This document shows positions 33,015-43,126 of a stretch of 64,000 nucleotides of DNA, one piece after another. Position numbers and translations under genes: made by a program. Each line of letters begins with the position of its first letter. Positions within the stretch are counted from its first letter, which is position 1. The DNA comes from UBA1309 sp047605645. GTDB taxonomy: Bacteria; Bacteroidota; Bacteroidia; Bacteroidales; Dysgonomonadaceae. The notes beneath the pieces were generated by a model, which searched no databases, had not been told where the DNA came from, and saw nothing but the letters and a program-made list of their open reading frames with translations. The stretch covers positions 38,397-102,396 of the forward strand of contig JASGFJ010000014.1 of the NCBI GenBank assembly GCA_047605645.1, read 5' to 3'.

Positions 33015-35177
33015 ATGGACGACCACAATGATATTTTTCGGCTTGCTGCAGAATTAGTAATGTACACCTCACAGAATATTTTTCTGACAGGAAAAGCCGG
33101 TACGGGAAAAACGACTTTTCTACATTATATCAGGCAGCATTCACATAAAAAAGTGATTGTGGCGGCACCAACGGGAGTAGCTGCGATTAACGCAGGAGGC
33201 GTCACCTTACATTCTCTCTTTCAGCTACCGTTTGAAGCGTTTATTCCCGATTTTGAAGGACGGCGTAAACTGGATTATCACTTTCGCGTAAGAAAATCGA
33301 AAGTGGAGATGTTTCGGGAACTCGAACTCCTGATTATTGATGAAGTGAGTATGCTTCGCTCCGACACACTCGATGCGATCGACATCACATTAAAACGGTT
33401 TCGGGGCAACTCGCAACCCTTCGGTGGTGTCCAACTACTTTTCATCGGCGATTTGTTCCAACTTCCGCCGGTGGTGCATGAAGAAGAATGGCTGCGGCTA
33501 AAGGAATATTACAAAACACCCTTTTTCTTTGAAGCCAGAATTCTTCAAAACAATCAACCTATTTCGATAGAACTAGACAAAGTATACCGCCAAAGTGAGC
33601 AATTGTTTGTCGATATCCTGAACCGGATGCGTGTCAATCAAATCACGCCACAGGATTTGGCGAATCTCAACCGGCTCTATCAGCCGAATTTCAAACTAAG
33701 CGGAGCCGATAAGTACATCGTACTCACAACGCACAATTACCGCGCCGACCGTATCAACAATGAACAATTAGAACGGCTAACGGCAAAACCAATTGTATTG
33801 AAGGGAACCGTGAAAGGCGATTTCTCTGACAATTCGCTGCCTGCCGATAAAGATCTTCGGTTGAAAGTGGGTGCTCAGGTGATGTTCGTAAAAAATGACA
33901 CGCAGGAAAAGAAAAGATATTATAATGGCAAGCTGGCTGAAGTCACCTTTGTAAATACAAGCAGTGTTTTTGTCCGTTTTGAGGATGGGCAGGAAATGGA
34001 AGTGGAGCCTGAAACATGGAAAAACATCCGCTACTCGCTGACAGAATCGGGAGATATCGAAGAACAGGAAATCGGCTCGTTCAGCCAATATCCGCTGCGA
34101 TTGGCCTGGGCCATCACCATCCATAAAAGCCAGGGACTCACGTTCGACAGAGTGGTGATTGATGCCGGACAAGCATTTGCCGCCGGACAAGTGTATGTTG
34201 CCTTCAGCCGCTGCACCTCCCTGGACGGAATTGTCCTGTATTCCAGAATTGAAAATCAGGCTATCAGCTCCAATGATGAAATAGCAGCCTTCTCCGAATC
34301 GTCGGCAGCTCCATCCGAGATTCAACAGATTATCAACAGGGAGAAACCGGACTTCTGTCGCGAAAACCTGAAAAAATATTTTGAATGGATGCCGGCCTTG
34401 AAACTGGTGGATACATTAAGGGAGCTTATCGAGTCGAAAAAACTTCCGAATGAAGAAGATGCTTTTGCCATGACGTATCAAATAAGGCATGTCGTGATGG
34501 AAGAGATGCATGTTGCGGATAAGTTCAGGAATCAACTGGAGCAAATTCTTCGCACACCACAACCGGAAGATAAGCTGGTGGATATCCTGAAGGAACGGGT
34601 CGCAAAAGCTGTAAATTATTTCAAGAATGATTATTGTTCGAAGATACTCTATCCGTTCCAATCCCACCTGGCTGAATTGCAGCACGCCTCCAAAGTGAAA
34701 CTTTATTTGAAAAATGCCAAAAAGATATACGACTCGATGAATGCTTTCATTGCAAGGATGGATGTGGTATATTACGGAGAATTGTTGTTGTCGCCGCCCT
34801 CATCACAGCATCAGGCACCTCCGGGGCAAAAACAGGAAAAAGACTCCCAGATCGCCGTTTCGGGAAAAGCGAAAAAAGGAGATTCTGCCCGGTTGAGCCT
34901 GAACTTACTGAAAGAAGGAAAACGGTTGACCGAAATAGCACAGCTACGCAATCTCTCCATAACGACAATTCAATCGCATTTATGTGAATTTATCGAATCG
35001 GAAGATGTCTCCATCTACCACATCGTAGAACGGGAGAAAGCGGACAGGTTGATGGCTCTTATGCAGCATATTGCGCCCGATATGAGTATCACAGCCATGC
35101 GCCAGCAATTGGGAGATGAGTTTTCTTATGCCGACATTAAAGCGGTTTTGCTGTACCTGCGTCTGGAAAAAAAATAA
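33015..35177 (+). CDS. PIF1-like helicase with C-terminal HTH/HRDC-type region
   Basis: 720 residues. Motif I FLTGKAGTGKTTFL (residues 23-36), VIVAAPTGVAAINAGG (49-64), motif II LIIDEVSMLRSDTLD (near 107-121), motif III GVQLLFIGDLFQLPP, and SF1 motif IV-VI region AWAITIHKSQGLTFDRVVID and YVAFSRCTSLDGIVLYSRI near residues 371-415. This is the SF1 PIF1/RecD2-like architecture, used in DNA repair and replication. Residues about 630-700 (RLSLNLLKEGKRLTEIAQLR, then IQSHLCEFIE) look like the HTH of RecQ-C-terminal type. Converges with the nitroreductase gene. Confidence 0.85.
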   Translation: MDDHNDIFRLAAELVMYTSQNIFLTGKAGTGKTTFLHYIRQHSHKKVIVAAPTGVAAINAGGVTLHSLFQLPFEAFIPDFEGRRKLDYHFRVRKSKVEMFRELELLIIDEVSMLRSDTLDAIDITLKRFRGNSQPFGGVQLLFIGDLFQLPPVVHEEEWLRLKEYYKTPFFFEARILQNNQPISIELDKVYRQSEQLFVDILNRMRVNQITPQDLANLNRLYQPNFKLSGADKYIVLTTHNYRADRINNEQLERLTAKPIVLKGTVKGDFSDNSLPADKDLRLKVGAQVMFVKNDTQEKKRYYNGKLAEVTFVNTSSVFVRFEDGQEMEVEPETWKNIRYSLTESGDIEEQEIGSFSQYPLRLAWAITIHKSQGLTFDRVVIDAGQAFAAGQVYVAFSRCTSLDGIVLYSRIENQAISSNDEIAAFSESSAAPSEIQQIINREKPDFCRENLKKYFEWMPALKLVDTLRELIESKKLPNEEDAFAMTYQIRHVVMEEMHVADKFRNQLEQILRTPQPEDKLVDILKERVAKAVNYFKNDYCSKILYPFQSHLAELQHASKVKLYLKNAKKIYDSMNAFIARMDVVYYGELLLSPPSSQHQAPPGQKQEKDSQIAVSGKAKKGDSARLSLNLLKEGKRLTEIAQLRNLSITTIQSHLCEFIESEDVSIYHIVEREKADRLMALMQHIAPDMSITAMRQQLGDEFSYADIKAVLLYLRLEKK

Positions 35178-35187
35178 AAGCCGGCTA

Positions 35188-35206
35188 TTTTATTGCCAGC
35201 TTTCAT
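35188..35206. terminator. Weak shared hairpin between converging genes
   Basis: AAAGCCGGC followed by GCCAGCTTT with an intervening A/T loop around 35178-35206 gives an imperfect stem (one mismatch). It would serve the helicase and the nitroreductase genes. Confidence 0.35.
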
Positions 35207-35228
35207 CCTAATCAAACTCAAATATTTA

Positions 35229-35861
35229 TCATTTAAAAACAAAAACTCTATCCTCTATCGGGAGAACGTCTTTCTCGCCCGGCTGATCAGCCGGAACACC
35301 GAAAGGCATTTGTGCAATCAGCTCCCAATCGGGGCTTATGTTCCATTCTTTAGCCACTTTTTGTACAATCAGATTGCCGTAATGCTGCAATGAAACACCA
35401 AATCCGGCTTCTTCGAGCATCGCCCAGATGGTAAACTGGTGCATTGCCGATGACTGATGTGCCCAAATGGGAAAGTTCTCACTGTAAGTAGGGAATTGTT
35501 CTTGTAAAGATCGGATACCTGCTTTGTCCTCATAAAAAAGAGCTGTTCCGTATCCGGATGCGAAAGATTTATTTATTTTGGCTTCTGTTGCCGGATAAGC
35601 ACTTTCCGGGAGCTTGCCTTTTAATGTTTCTTTTGTTATTTCCCAAAGCCGACGATGTTGTGCTCCTAAGAGAAGGACGACGCGTGTAGTTTGGGAATTG
35701 AATGCGGAGGGTACATTTTTCACCGCAAATTCCACAATGTCCTGTATTTCCTTATCGGAAATAAGAGATTTGTCACTCAATGCATAGAATGAGCGTCTGT
35801 TCTTAACAACATCTTTAAAACTTTTCATAAGATCATGCTTTGTAAGTTTCATGTACAACAA
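35229..35861 (-). CDS. Nitroreductase-family protein
   Basis: 210 residues. FMN-dependent nitroreductase pattern: KNRRSFYALSDKSL near 19-32 (Arg for phosphate binding), ALFYEDKAGIRSL, WAHQSSAMHQFTIWAMLEEA near 134-153, and GVPADQPGEKDV near 190. Internal MKSFKDVVKNRRSF could be the true start instead of MLYMKLT. Reduces nitroaromatics or quinones with NAD(P)H in the family; substrate unknown. Lies 51 bp from a 2-hydroxyacid dehydrogenase gene on the same strand. Confidence 0.85.
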   Translation of the reverse strand: MLYMKLTKHDLMKSFKDVVKNRRSFYALSDKSLISDKEIQDIVEFAVKNVPSAFNSQTTRVVLLLGAQHRRLWEITKETLKGKLPESAYPATEAKINKSFASGYGTALFYEDKAGIRSLQEQFPTYSENFPIWAHQSSAMHQFTIWAMLEEAGFGVSLQHYGNLIVQKVAKEWNISPDWELIAQMPFGVPADQPGEKDVLPIEDRVFVFK

Positions 35862-35912
35862 AGTTTAAAAGTAAAATGTTTTTATCTTTCCCCTTTTTTC
35901 TTGATTAATTTT

Positions 35913-36866
35913 TTAATTCACTCTCGAAACAGGTTTTCCATCAAAGAAATTCAAAATATTCGCCGCCACTTCTTTTTGCATATCCAGTCTGCTTTCCGCT
36001 GTTTTAGTCCCTGCATGAGGTGCAAGTACCACATTATCCAGATCAAAAAATGCAGCCGGAATTTTAGGTTCGTGTTCAAAGACATCCAGTCCGGCAGCTC
36101 CGATGACATCATTCCTGAGGGCCTCCGCCAAAGCGACCTCATCCACAAGGCTTCCCCGAGCTACATTCACCAGAATGGCCTTATTCTTCATCTTATTAAA
36201 AACTTCGGCATTGAAAATATGGATGTTTTCAGGTGTTGCCGGTGCGTTGATTGATAGAATATCCGATTCCGAAACAAGAGTATTGAAATCAACATACCTG
36301 GCACTGTATTTTTGTTCCGTAGCCTTATCGAGCGGATGCCTGTTGTGGTAAATAATATTCATTCCCGAAGCAACAGCCCTTCTTGCCATGGCTTGTCCAA
36401 TGCGCCCCATGCCGAAAATGCCCAAAGTTTTGCCGTAGACCATTGTTCCCAGGTTGTCGTATAATCCCCACTTCAAGCCCGTTTCAGTACGTAGTTTCGA
36501 ATTATAGAATCCGATTTTACGTGCAGCAGCCAAAAGTAAGGCAAAGCCCAATTCAGCGGTCGGTTCCAATACCGAATCAGGTGTATTGGTAACCACTACA
36601 TTTTTGGTCGCAGCATATTCAGCGTCAATATTGTCATAACCTACACCGTAATTGGCTATGAGCTTCAGATTCTGACCGCAGTCAATGATTTCCTTATCTG
36701 TGCGATAACCAAAATTCGGGACAAGCACATCCACATCCTGTATAAGGGTCATCAACTCTTCTTTCGAGTAGTATTGTTTATCGGGATAGATGAGTTCAAA
36801 CTGGTTTTCCAGTATTTTGAAACCCTCTTTATTGAAGTTATATCCGAATAGTATTTTTTTCTTCAT
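35913..36866 (-). CDS. D-isomer-specific 2-hydroxyacid dehydrogenase
   Basis: 317 residues. NAD-binding GIFGMGRIGQAMARRA (residues about 149-164, GxGxxG), catalytic Arg in ILVNVARGSLVDE (near 230), Glu in DVFEHEP (near 262) and His in LAPHAGT (near 282). All three catalytic residues are present. Reversibly reduces a 2-oxo acid (glyoxylate, hydroxypyruvate, pyruvate or similar); which one cannot be read. Probably co-transcribed with the nitroreductase 51 bp downstream. Confidence 0.9.
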   Translation of the reverse strand: MKKKILFGYNFNKEGFKILENQFELIYPDKQYYSKEELMTLIQDVDVLVPNFGYRTDKEIIDCGQNLKLIANYGVGYDNIDAEYAATKNVVVTNTPDSVLEPTAELGFALLLAAARKIGFYNSKLRTETGLKWGLYDNLGTMVYGKTLGIFGMGRIGQAMARRAVASGMNIIYHNRHPLDKATEQKYSARYVDFNTLVSESDILSINAPATPENIHIFNAEVFNKMKNKAILVNVARGSLVDEVALAEALRNDVIGAAGLDVFEHEPKIPAAFFDLDNVVLAPHAGTKTAESRLDMQKEVAANILNFFDGKPVSRVN

Positions 36867-37280
36867 ACTTGTTATTTAAGTTTGTTTTCAACATCTTGTC
36901 CCTCCTGATTGTTTCGGCTTTTACTTTTTTTGACTTTAGCCCAAGTTTCATCCACAAAATTATTTTTCAGAAAAGACGAGCTTGTTTTGGTTCATTTCAA
37001 GACAATAACTCTTTGTAAGTCAATAGGTGTATTTTGCATAGCAGTCTCAAATCAGAATTGTAGGACACTTTTGTTCCTATTTCTTGTTGTATTTTTGTGG
37101 GATGCACGTGAATGTATAACTTCGTTTCAACCTCAAATAAACGAGGCAAATACAAAAACAGGCGCCCTTTAAGAAAATAAAAATCTATAGGTCACAGCCA
37201 CCACCCGGATAAGCAGCCTGGAGACATCTACCCGAGAATGTGATGGAGAAAGAGTGAAACTTAGGTTAGGGGAATAAAAA
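36867..37280. other. Intergenic, no convincing gene
   Basis: About 410 bp between the dehydrogenase and uvrA. A plus-strand frame of 87 codons at 36909 looks like noise. It presumably holds the dehydrogenase promoter. Confidence 0.45.
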
Positions 37281-37325
37281 ACGAGGTGTCGCTCTTCAGA
37301 AGAGCGACACCTCGTTTTTTTTTAA
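37275..37325 (-). terminator. Strong hairpin terminator after uvrA
   Basis: ACGAGGTGTCGCTCTT (37281-37296) and AAGAGCGACACCTCGT (37300-37315) form a perfect 16-bp stem with a three-base loop, flanked by A- and T-runs on either side, so it can stop transcripts from both directions. It sits 27 bp past the uvrA stop. Confidence 0.9.
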
Positions 37326-37341
37326 AAGCAGAATTCTGCTT

Positions 37342-40128
37342 TTAAAGTTTACTTTTCAGAAATCTGCCGGTATAGGATTTTGCACAGGCAACGACCTCTT
37401 CCGGAGTCCCTTCACACACAATATTTCCCCCCAGCTCTCCACCTTCAGGGCCAATATCAATGAGATGATCGGCACATTTGATAACATCCATATTGTGTTC
37501 TATAATAAGCACGGTGTGTCCTCTGTCGATAAGTGAACTAAAAGCTTTCAATAACGTCTTGATATCATGAAAATGGAGTCCGGTTGTCGGTTCGTCAAAG
37601 ATAAACAAGGTCGGCTCATTCTTCTCTTCACCAATATAATAGGCCAGTTTTACGCGTTGATTTTCTCCGCCGGATAGCGTTGAAGAGGATTGCCCCAGTT
37701 TCACATATCCCAGACCGACATCCTGCAATGGCTGAAGACGTTTTACAATTTTCTTCTCGGTCGCACCTTTTCCGCTTTTAAAGAATTCAATAGCCTGATT
37801 GATAGTCATCTCGAGCACATCGAAAATGCTGATTCCCCGGTAGAGCACATCCAACACCTCCTGCTTGAAGCGGCGACCGTGACAGGATTCACACTCCAGC
37901 GTAATATCGGCCATAAATTGCATTTCGACCGTAATTCTCCCTTCCCCCTTACATTCCTCACATCTTCCACCTTCCACATTGAATGAAAAGTAAGCCGGTG
38001 TGAAACGCATTTGTTTTGCTAATGGTTGTTCTGCAAAAAGCTTACGTATCTCATCATAAGCTTTCATATAAGTGACCGGATTGGAACGCGTGGATTTCCC
38101 TATCGGATTTTGATCCACCGCTTCTATTCGTTTGATAAGATGCAGATCTCCTTCCAGGCTGTTGAATTGGGCAGCCTGCTCACTTGTCCCGTTGTAATGT
38201 CGTTGAAGAGCATTCACCAGAACTTCCCGAACCAGTGACGATTTGCCCGAGCCGCTGACGCCCGTAACAACCGTCATAACTCCTAAAGGGAAACGGACAT
38301 TGATGTTCTTCAGGTTGTTTTGTGTTGCTCCGATTATTTCAATATAATTGTTCCATTTCCGTCGTTGAGCAGGCACCTCTATCTTGTCTTCTCCGTTGAG
38401 ATAACGTACGGTATAGCTTGAAGAACCTTTTTTAAGGCCGTCAATATCTCCCTGATAGATCACTTCTCCGCCTAATCGGCCTGCTTCGGGGCCGATGTCG
38501 ATAATGTAGTCGGCTGCACGGATGATTTCCTCGTCGTGTTCGACCACAATAACCGTATTTCCGAGAGATTGTAACTCTTTTAATACATGAATCAATAAAT
38601 CGGTATCCCGGGAATGAAGTCCGATACTTGGTTCATCGAGAATATAAAGCGACCCGACCAAACTACTTCCCAGCGAGGTGGCCAGATTGATACGCTGACT
38701 CTCACCACCGGAGAGTGTATTCGATAATCGATTGAGCGTAAGATAGCCCAAACCTACCTCTGCCAGAAACCGAATCCTGTTCTGAATTTCGGTAAGAAGC
38801 CTTTTTGCAACAGCAGCATCTGTTGTGCTAAGCTGTAATTCATTAAAAAACTCCTGCAACTTCAACACTGGCATGAGGACAAGATCCGCAATCGATTTTC
38901 CATCAATTTTAACGAACAAAGCCTGAGATTTGAGTCGTGAACCACGGCATTCAGGGCAGACTGTTTTTCCTCTGTATCGGGCAAGCATCACCCGGTATTG
39001 TATCTTATATTGATTTTCTTCCAGCATTCTGAAGAAATCATCAATACCGGAAACTCCGGGCGCACCTTTCCATAATAAATCTTTCTCCTGCTGAATCAAT
39101 TCAATATACGGACGGTGAATGGGAAAATTATATTTTGCAGAAGCAAATATAAATTCCTTTCGCCATTCGCTCATTTTATCTCCTTTCCAACACACCACAG
39201 CTTCTTCATAAACAGAAAGGCTCTTATTGGGAATGACCAGGTTTTCATCGATGCCGATAACTTTTCCAAATCCTTCGCATCGGGGACAAGCTCCCACCGG
39301 ACTGTTAAAACTAAACATTAAATCGGTAGGCTCTTCGAATTGCATCCCGTCGGCTTCGAATTTTTTTGAGAAGGAGAATTCTTCTACTCCTTTCTCTGTA
39401 TAAAACCGCAGAATACACAAGCCGTCTCCTTCAAAAAATGCGGTTTCCGACGACTGAGACAAGCGGCTGATGGAAGCGTTGTCTTTGTCTGCACTGAGAC
39501 GGTCAACAACTAAATAGACATTATCCGGCTGAAGCGTTTCCTTGCTTGCAAGGATGTCTTCAATACGCTCCGTCCGCCCTTCCACTTCCACTCTGGAGAA
39601 TCCTTCTTTAGCCAGAATATCGAGTTGTTCGGAAATAGTCCGGTTGTCTCTTAAAACAATCTTTGTAAGTATCATGTAACGGGTTCCCTCGGGAAAGGAA
39701 AGCATCCGTTCAACAATATCACTGACCTGATGTTTCTTAACGACCTGTCCGGACACCGGTGATATTGTTTTCCCAATCCGGGCAAACAAAAGACGCAGGT
39801 ATTCGTATATTTCCGTAGATGTTCCGACCGTAGAACGGGGATTTCGGGAATTCACTTTTTGTTCGATAGCGATGGCCGGAGGAATTCCTTTTATGTAGTC
39901 GGCTTCGGGTTTATTCATCCGCCCCAGAAATTGCCGCGCATACGACGAGAGGCTTTCCACATAGCGGCGTTGTCCCTCAGCATAGAGAGTATCAAAAGCT
40001 AATGAAGATTTGCCCGAACCCGAAAGTCCGGTGATTACGATAAACTTATTTCGCGGAATTTCCACATCAATGCTTTTGAGGTTATTCACCCTTGCTCCTT
40101 TGATGTAGATACTATTCTTATCAGGCAT
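37342..40128 (-). CDS. uvrA: Excinuclease ABC subunit A
   Basis: 928 residues, full length for UvrA. Two ABC ATPase cassettes: first Walker A GLSGSGKSSLAFDT near residue 34, second VTGVSGSGKSSLVRE near 630. Signature motifs LSNTLSGGESQRINLA and SSTLSGGENQRVKLAYYIGE are present, as are zinc-finger Cys pairs (CPRCEGFG, CPECRGSR, CEECKGEG, CESCHGRRF). DNA-damage recognition subunit of nucleotide excision repair. A TAACTTTG-like -7 element lies about 25 bp upstream (40152-40159 on the plus strand as CAAAGTTA). Confidence 0.96.
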   Translation of the reverse strand: MPDKNSIYIKGARVNNLKSIDVEIPRNKFIVITGLSGSGKSSLAFDTLYAEGQRRYVESLSSYARQFLGRMNKPEADYIKGIPPAIAIEQKVNSRNPRSTVGTSTEIYEYLRLLFARIGKTISPVSGQVVKKHQVSDIVERMLSFPEGTRYMILTKIVLRDNRTISEQLDILAKEGFSRVEVEGRTERIEDILASKETLQPDNVYLVVDRLSADKDNASISRLSQSSETAFFEGDGLCILRFYTEKGVEEFSFSKKFEADGMQFEEPTDLMFSFNSPVGACPRCEGFGKVIGIDENLVIPNKSLSVYEEAVVCWKGDKMSEWRKEFIFASAKYNFPIHRPYIELIQQEKDLLWKGAPGVSGIDDFFRMLEENQYKIQYRVMLARYRGKTVCPECRGSRLKSQALFVKIDGKSIADLVLMPVLKLQEFFNELQLSTTDAAVAKRLLTEIQNRIRFLAEVGLGYLTLNRLSNTLSGGESQRINLATSLGSSLVGSLYILDEPSIGLHSRDTDLLIHVLKELQSLGNTVIVVEHDEEIIRAADYIIDIGPEAGRLGGEVIYQGDIDGLKKGSSSYTVRYLNGEDKIEVPAQRRKWNNYIEIIGATQNNLKNINVRFPLGVMTVVTGVSGSGKSSLVREVLVNALQRHYNGTSEQAAQFNSLEGDLHLIKRIEAVDQNPIGKSTRSNPVTYMKAYDEIRKLFAEQPLAKQMRFTPAYFSFNVEGGRCEECKGEGRITVEMQFMADITLECESCHGRRFKQEVLDVLYRGISIFDVLEMTINQAIEFFKSGKGATEKKIVKRLQPLQDVGLGYVKLGQSSSTLSGGENQRVKLAYYIGEEKNEPTLFIFDEPTTGLHFHDIKTLLKAFSSLIDRGHTVLIIEHNMDVIKCADHLIDIGPEGGELGGNIVCEGTPEEVVACAKSYTGRFLKSKL

Positions 40129-40545
40129 ATTTCAAGTAATTTTTGGAGGTGCAAAGTTACTGATTTATGCTGAAAAATAAAACGAAGAGTGAAGCATCTT
40201 CAGATCGGCACAAATCATTCGGTTTATGTTCCTTGATATTGTTTTTATAGTTTTTTTTGCGTTTATTTGCATATTACTATTTAGCTGCGAAAAATACTGA
40301 AACGACATAGATATATTGTGTATTATGAAGCGACATAAATCTTCGTAATAAATATCCTGATTGATTGGACAATATAGAAGAGAACCTGATTATAAATAAT
40401 GAGAATAAGACCTATCCATGCTATTAATGAAGCAAAGAGATTAAAATGCCACGAGGCTCAGAGGTGATTTACCTGCGTAATTAACAACACAATAGGTTGA
40501 TACAATTTTTAGATGTCCCCTAATTATTTTTTATGAGAAACATAG
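40129..40545. other. Intergenic between uvrA and an ECF sigma gene
   Basis: About 415 bp with the divergent promoters of uvrA and the sigma-factor gene. No ORF or structured element recognised. Confidence 0.45.
40152..40159 (-). promoter_or_regulatory. -7 element of the uvrA promoter
   Basis: CAAAGTTA on the plus strand is TAACTTTG on the minus strand, a match to TAnnTTTG. No -33 TTTG at the usual distance was seen. Confidence 0.4.
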
Positions 40546-41127
40546 ATGAAACAAGACGCTTATTTTGAAACTCTATTTCGGAAAATAGCGATTCAGGATG
40601 ATGAATATGCATTCAAAGAATTATTCTTTGAATTTTATCCGGCATTATGTGTGTTTGCAAAACGTTATATCAACGACAAGGAAGCTTGTAAAGATATTGT
40701 ACAGGACATATTTTTGAAAATATGGGAAAAAAGAAAAAATCTGGATATAAACACTTCATTCAGAAACTTTATTATCACAAGCGTAAAAAATCGATGCATT
40801 GACTATTTGCGAAAAAATAATCCTGTTGAAGAAATAGAAGGAAAGGAATTTACAGCAGGCATTGAAACTCCCGAATCTGTATATTCTAAATCAGAATTGG
40901 AGACCATTATTCAACATGCTTTAAATAAAATGGAGCCTCATCTAAGAAGAGTTTTTGAAATGAACCGATTTGAAGGCTTGACATACAATGAAATTGCTTC
41001 TGAATTAAATATTTCTCCCAAAACAGTTGAAGCACAAATGAGCAAAGCGTTGAAATTCCTGCGTGTTGAATTGAAGGATTTCATCCCATTTATTGTATTT
41101 GCATATCTATTCTCAACACTCCGGTAA
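40546..41127 (+). CDS. ECF-type sigma-70 factor, without adjacent anti-sigma gene
   Basis: 193 residues, Bacteroidales ECF sigma type. Region 2 KRYINDKEACKDIVQDIFLK near 43-62, with IWEKRKNLDIN, region 4 EGLTYNEIASELNISPKTVE near 145-164 and SKALKFLRVEL. Usually followed by a FecR-like anti-sigma gene and a SusC/SusD pair; here the next genes are on the other strand and unrelated, so it is an orphan. Targets not evident. Confidence 0.88.
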   Translation: MKQDAYFETLFRKIAIQDDEYAFKELFFEFYPALCVFAKRYINDKEACKDIVQDIFLKIWEKRKNLDINTSFRNFIITSVKNRCIDYLRKNNPVEEIEGKEFTAGIETPESVYSKSELETIIQHALNKMEPHLRRVFEMNRFEGLTYNEIASELNISPKTVEAQMSKALKFLRVELKDFIPFIVFAYLFSTLR

Positions 41128-41399
41128 GCAACACACCAAAGAGGTGATATGGAAAGATCCGGCCAATAAACAAACAGCTCACTCTCCCTGTTGATATCTC
41201 CGGATATTCCCAATTGAATGCCCGAAAAGCACCTTTTGCAATACACTTTTGCTTCTCTTCCGAAACAAGCAAAACAGACAGCTGAGAGACACAAAGGCTT
41301 ATCCTGTGGCTTTATGCCAACCGGGGCAAACATCCCTTCCGGAATGGAGTCTGTATCTGTTTTATCGCTACCTGAACCGACTGCATTGGATTGCTCTGT

Positions 41400-42512
41400 T
41401 TATTCAAAACGTTGGGCCACGGAGAATATTTGTTTGAATCCATCCGACCATTCTTTACGCATCAACCAATCCTTAAAGTTTAAGTCATGATTGTGTTTTT
41501 CAAAAACATGTATGCTAAGATTGGTCTTATTACAAACATCAAACCGCGCTTGCAAATCATAAACACTTTCGACCGGAACATGCGCATCTTCTGTGCCATG
41601 AAAAACATGTATGGGAATATCTATTCGCAAAAGCCTGGTTTTATTCGGCTCGAGTTTAAAATGCTCTTTAAACCACTGAGGTGTAATATCAAAATAGTAA
41701 TTTCTGATCCAGAACCAATCATTACCTGCAACTCTTTTCATTAGTTCATCATGAAAGGGAATCCGGCTTTTCTCAATATCCTGAATATCTATCAGGTTGT
41801 TTTTCACAATATCCAATGAGTCGAAAGGCTGATTTTGAAACAGGTATGAACGGTATGCGGAAACTTGCTGTTCCGGGCTTTCATATTCATCTCTGGATAT
41901 TGCTTTATCATTATTTTTATCAAAAATAGAATTTGCCAGAATCATTATTCCATGTCCTTTGTTCTGCCATTGTATGATATCCAACATATTATCATGCGCA
42001 TATCCATGCAGCAATATAGCATCTGTTCTTACAAGTTTCCGTTCTGCAACCAAAGATGCAATTATAGTTCCCTCACTTATTCCATAAAGTACAATCTGGC
42101 TATCAATGAATCTTTTATCATTTGTCAGTATATTGATCATACATTCCACATCTTCTGCCTCCTGCAAAGGTGTGTATTTGGCATATTTAGCCGAATCCAC
42201 ATCGACGAAGAAGGGAGGAGTATCATCATCTTGGCATCCTCTGCGATTACAGGTAAAAAAAGCCAATCCTTTATTGCAGAACCCTTTTGCCAATTCATCA
42301 TAATAATTAAATGTTGCTCTTTTCGTTAAATATGTACCCGGCCCGGTACCCGATATGCAAAAAACAATTGTTCTGACAGTGGAATCCGGTAAACACAAAC
42401 GAGTCATAACTTCTTCGCCATCATTGAGCCTGATTGCTTTTATTTCGGATGTAAAGGCTCTTACCCCATTACTTATCAAAAGGAATAGAATACTGTAAAT
42501 GATTTTTTTCAT
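41400..42512 (-). CDS. Exported alpha/beta hydrolase with EF-hand-like loop
   Basis: 370 residues. Signal peptide (MKKIIYSILFLLISNGVRAF), alpha/beta hydrolase fold: nucleophile GISEG near residue 145, acid candidate Asp in HGTEDAHVPVE near 313, His in FEKHNHDLNF near 345. The sequence FDKNNDKAISRDEYE near 198-212 fits a canonical EF-hand calcium loop (D-x-N-x-D-x-x-I-x-x-x-E), unusual inside this fold. It is third in a minus-strand run with a sigma factor and a membrane protein. Substrate unknown. Confidence 0.8.
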   Translation of the reverse strand: MKKIIYSILFLLISNGVRAFTSEIKAIRLNDGEEVMTRLCLPDSTVRTIVFCISGTGPGTYLTKRATFNYYDELAKGFCNKGLAFFTCNRRGCQDDDTPPFFVDVDSAKYAKYTPLQEAEDVECMINILTNDKRFIDSQIVLYGISEGTIIASLVAERKLVRTDAILLHGYAHDNMLDIIQWQNKGHGIMILANSIFDKNNDKAISRDEYESPEQQVSAYRSYLFQNQPFDSLDIVKNNLIDIQDIEKSRIPFHDELMKRVAGNDWFWIRNYYFDITPQWFKEHFKLEPNKTRLLRIDIPIHVFHGTEDAHVPVESVYDLQARFDVCNKTNLSIHVFEKHNHDLNFKDWLMRKEWSDGFKQIFSVAQRFE

Positions 42513-42532
42513 CTTGCTGCTGTATCGGAGGA

Positions 42533-43123
42533 TTATTCTTCTAATTGTTTGTGAAGTTCTTTCAATTCCCGAAGTGTTTTTTGGTAATTTTTAATCACCT
42601 TTTTTTGTGCTAAGGGGATACTTATCAGGATACCAATAGTTACCGCAGCTATCACCCAGAGATTAACAAAAACACCACTAAGCCAGATAAAGAGATAGTA
42701 ATAGCCTAAGGCTGCCAATAAAGCCGTTGCACATAGTAGCAGATAATATCTGGTGTTGAAGCTTAACGACTTTTCGACTTCACCGATTCTATATTCCAAC
42801 CAGTTTCTGATAGACATATCTGCTTTATATTTTTTCATTGTCAAAAAAGACAGAACCCACATCGTTAGACAAACAGAAAGAAACAATAACACAGTCAGGT
42901 CTAACATCCTCATTGCAGCAGAGGTATTCTTGGTGGTTATATTAAAAATAAGTAAACCAACAACTACTGCAATAATCAATGTAAAGAGAAAGGAAGGGTA
43001 AATACGTCTTATCGATTTACGTGCCGATTTCACAATCATCTCACTCAGTTGTTTATCCGAATAGGAGGTGATATTTTTATTAACTCCTGATTTCCATACA
43101 TTTCTTAAATCATTTGCTTCCAT
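42533..43123 (-). CDS. Membrane protein downstream of ECF sigma factor, putative anti-sigma
   Basis: 196 residues with four probable membrane helices: FLFTLIIAVVVGLLIFNI, MLDLTVLLFLSVCLTMWVLSF, YYLLLCATALLAALGYYYLF and the adjacent GVFVNLWVIAAVTIGILISI. An N-terminal cytoplasmic segment (about 45 residues) and a charged C-terminus could contact the sigma factor. It starts three bases after the stop of the sigma gene, so it is probably its regulator; there is no recognised anti-sigma domain. Confidence 0.75.
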   Translation of the reverse strand: MEANDLRNVWKSGVNKNITSYSDKQLSEMIVKSARKSIRRIYPSFLFTLIIAVVVGLLIFNITTKNTSAAMRMLDLTVLLFLSVCLTMWVLSFLTMKKYKADMSIRNWLEYRIGEVEKSLSFNTRYYLLLCATALLAALGYYYLFIWLSGVFVNLWVIAAVTIGILISIPLAQKKVIKNYQKTLRELKELHKQLEE

Positions 43124-43126
43124 ACT

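Noticed and set aside
36909..37172. 87-codon plus-strand ORF upstream of uvrA
   Set aside because: No recognisable residues and no start context; lies in the promoter region of the dehydrogenase.
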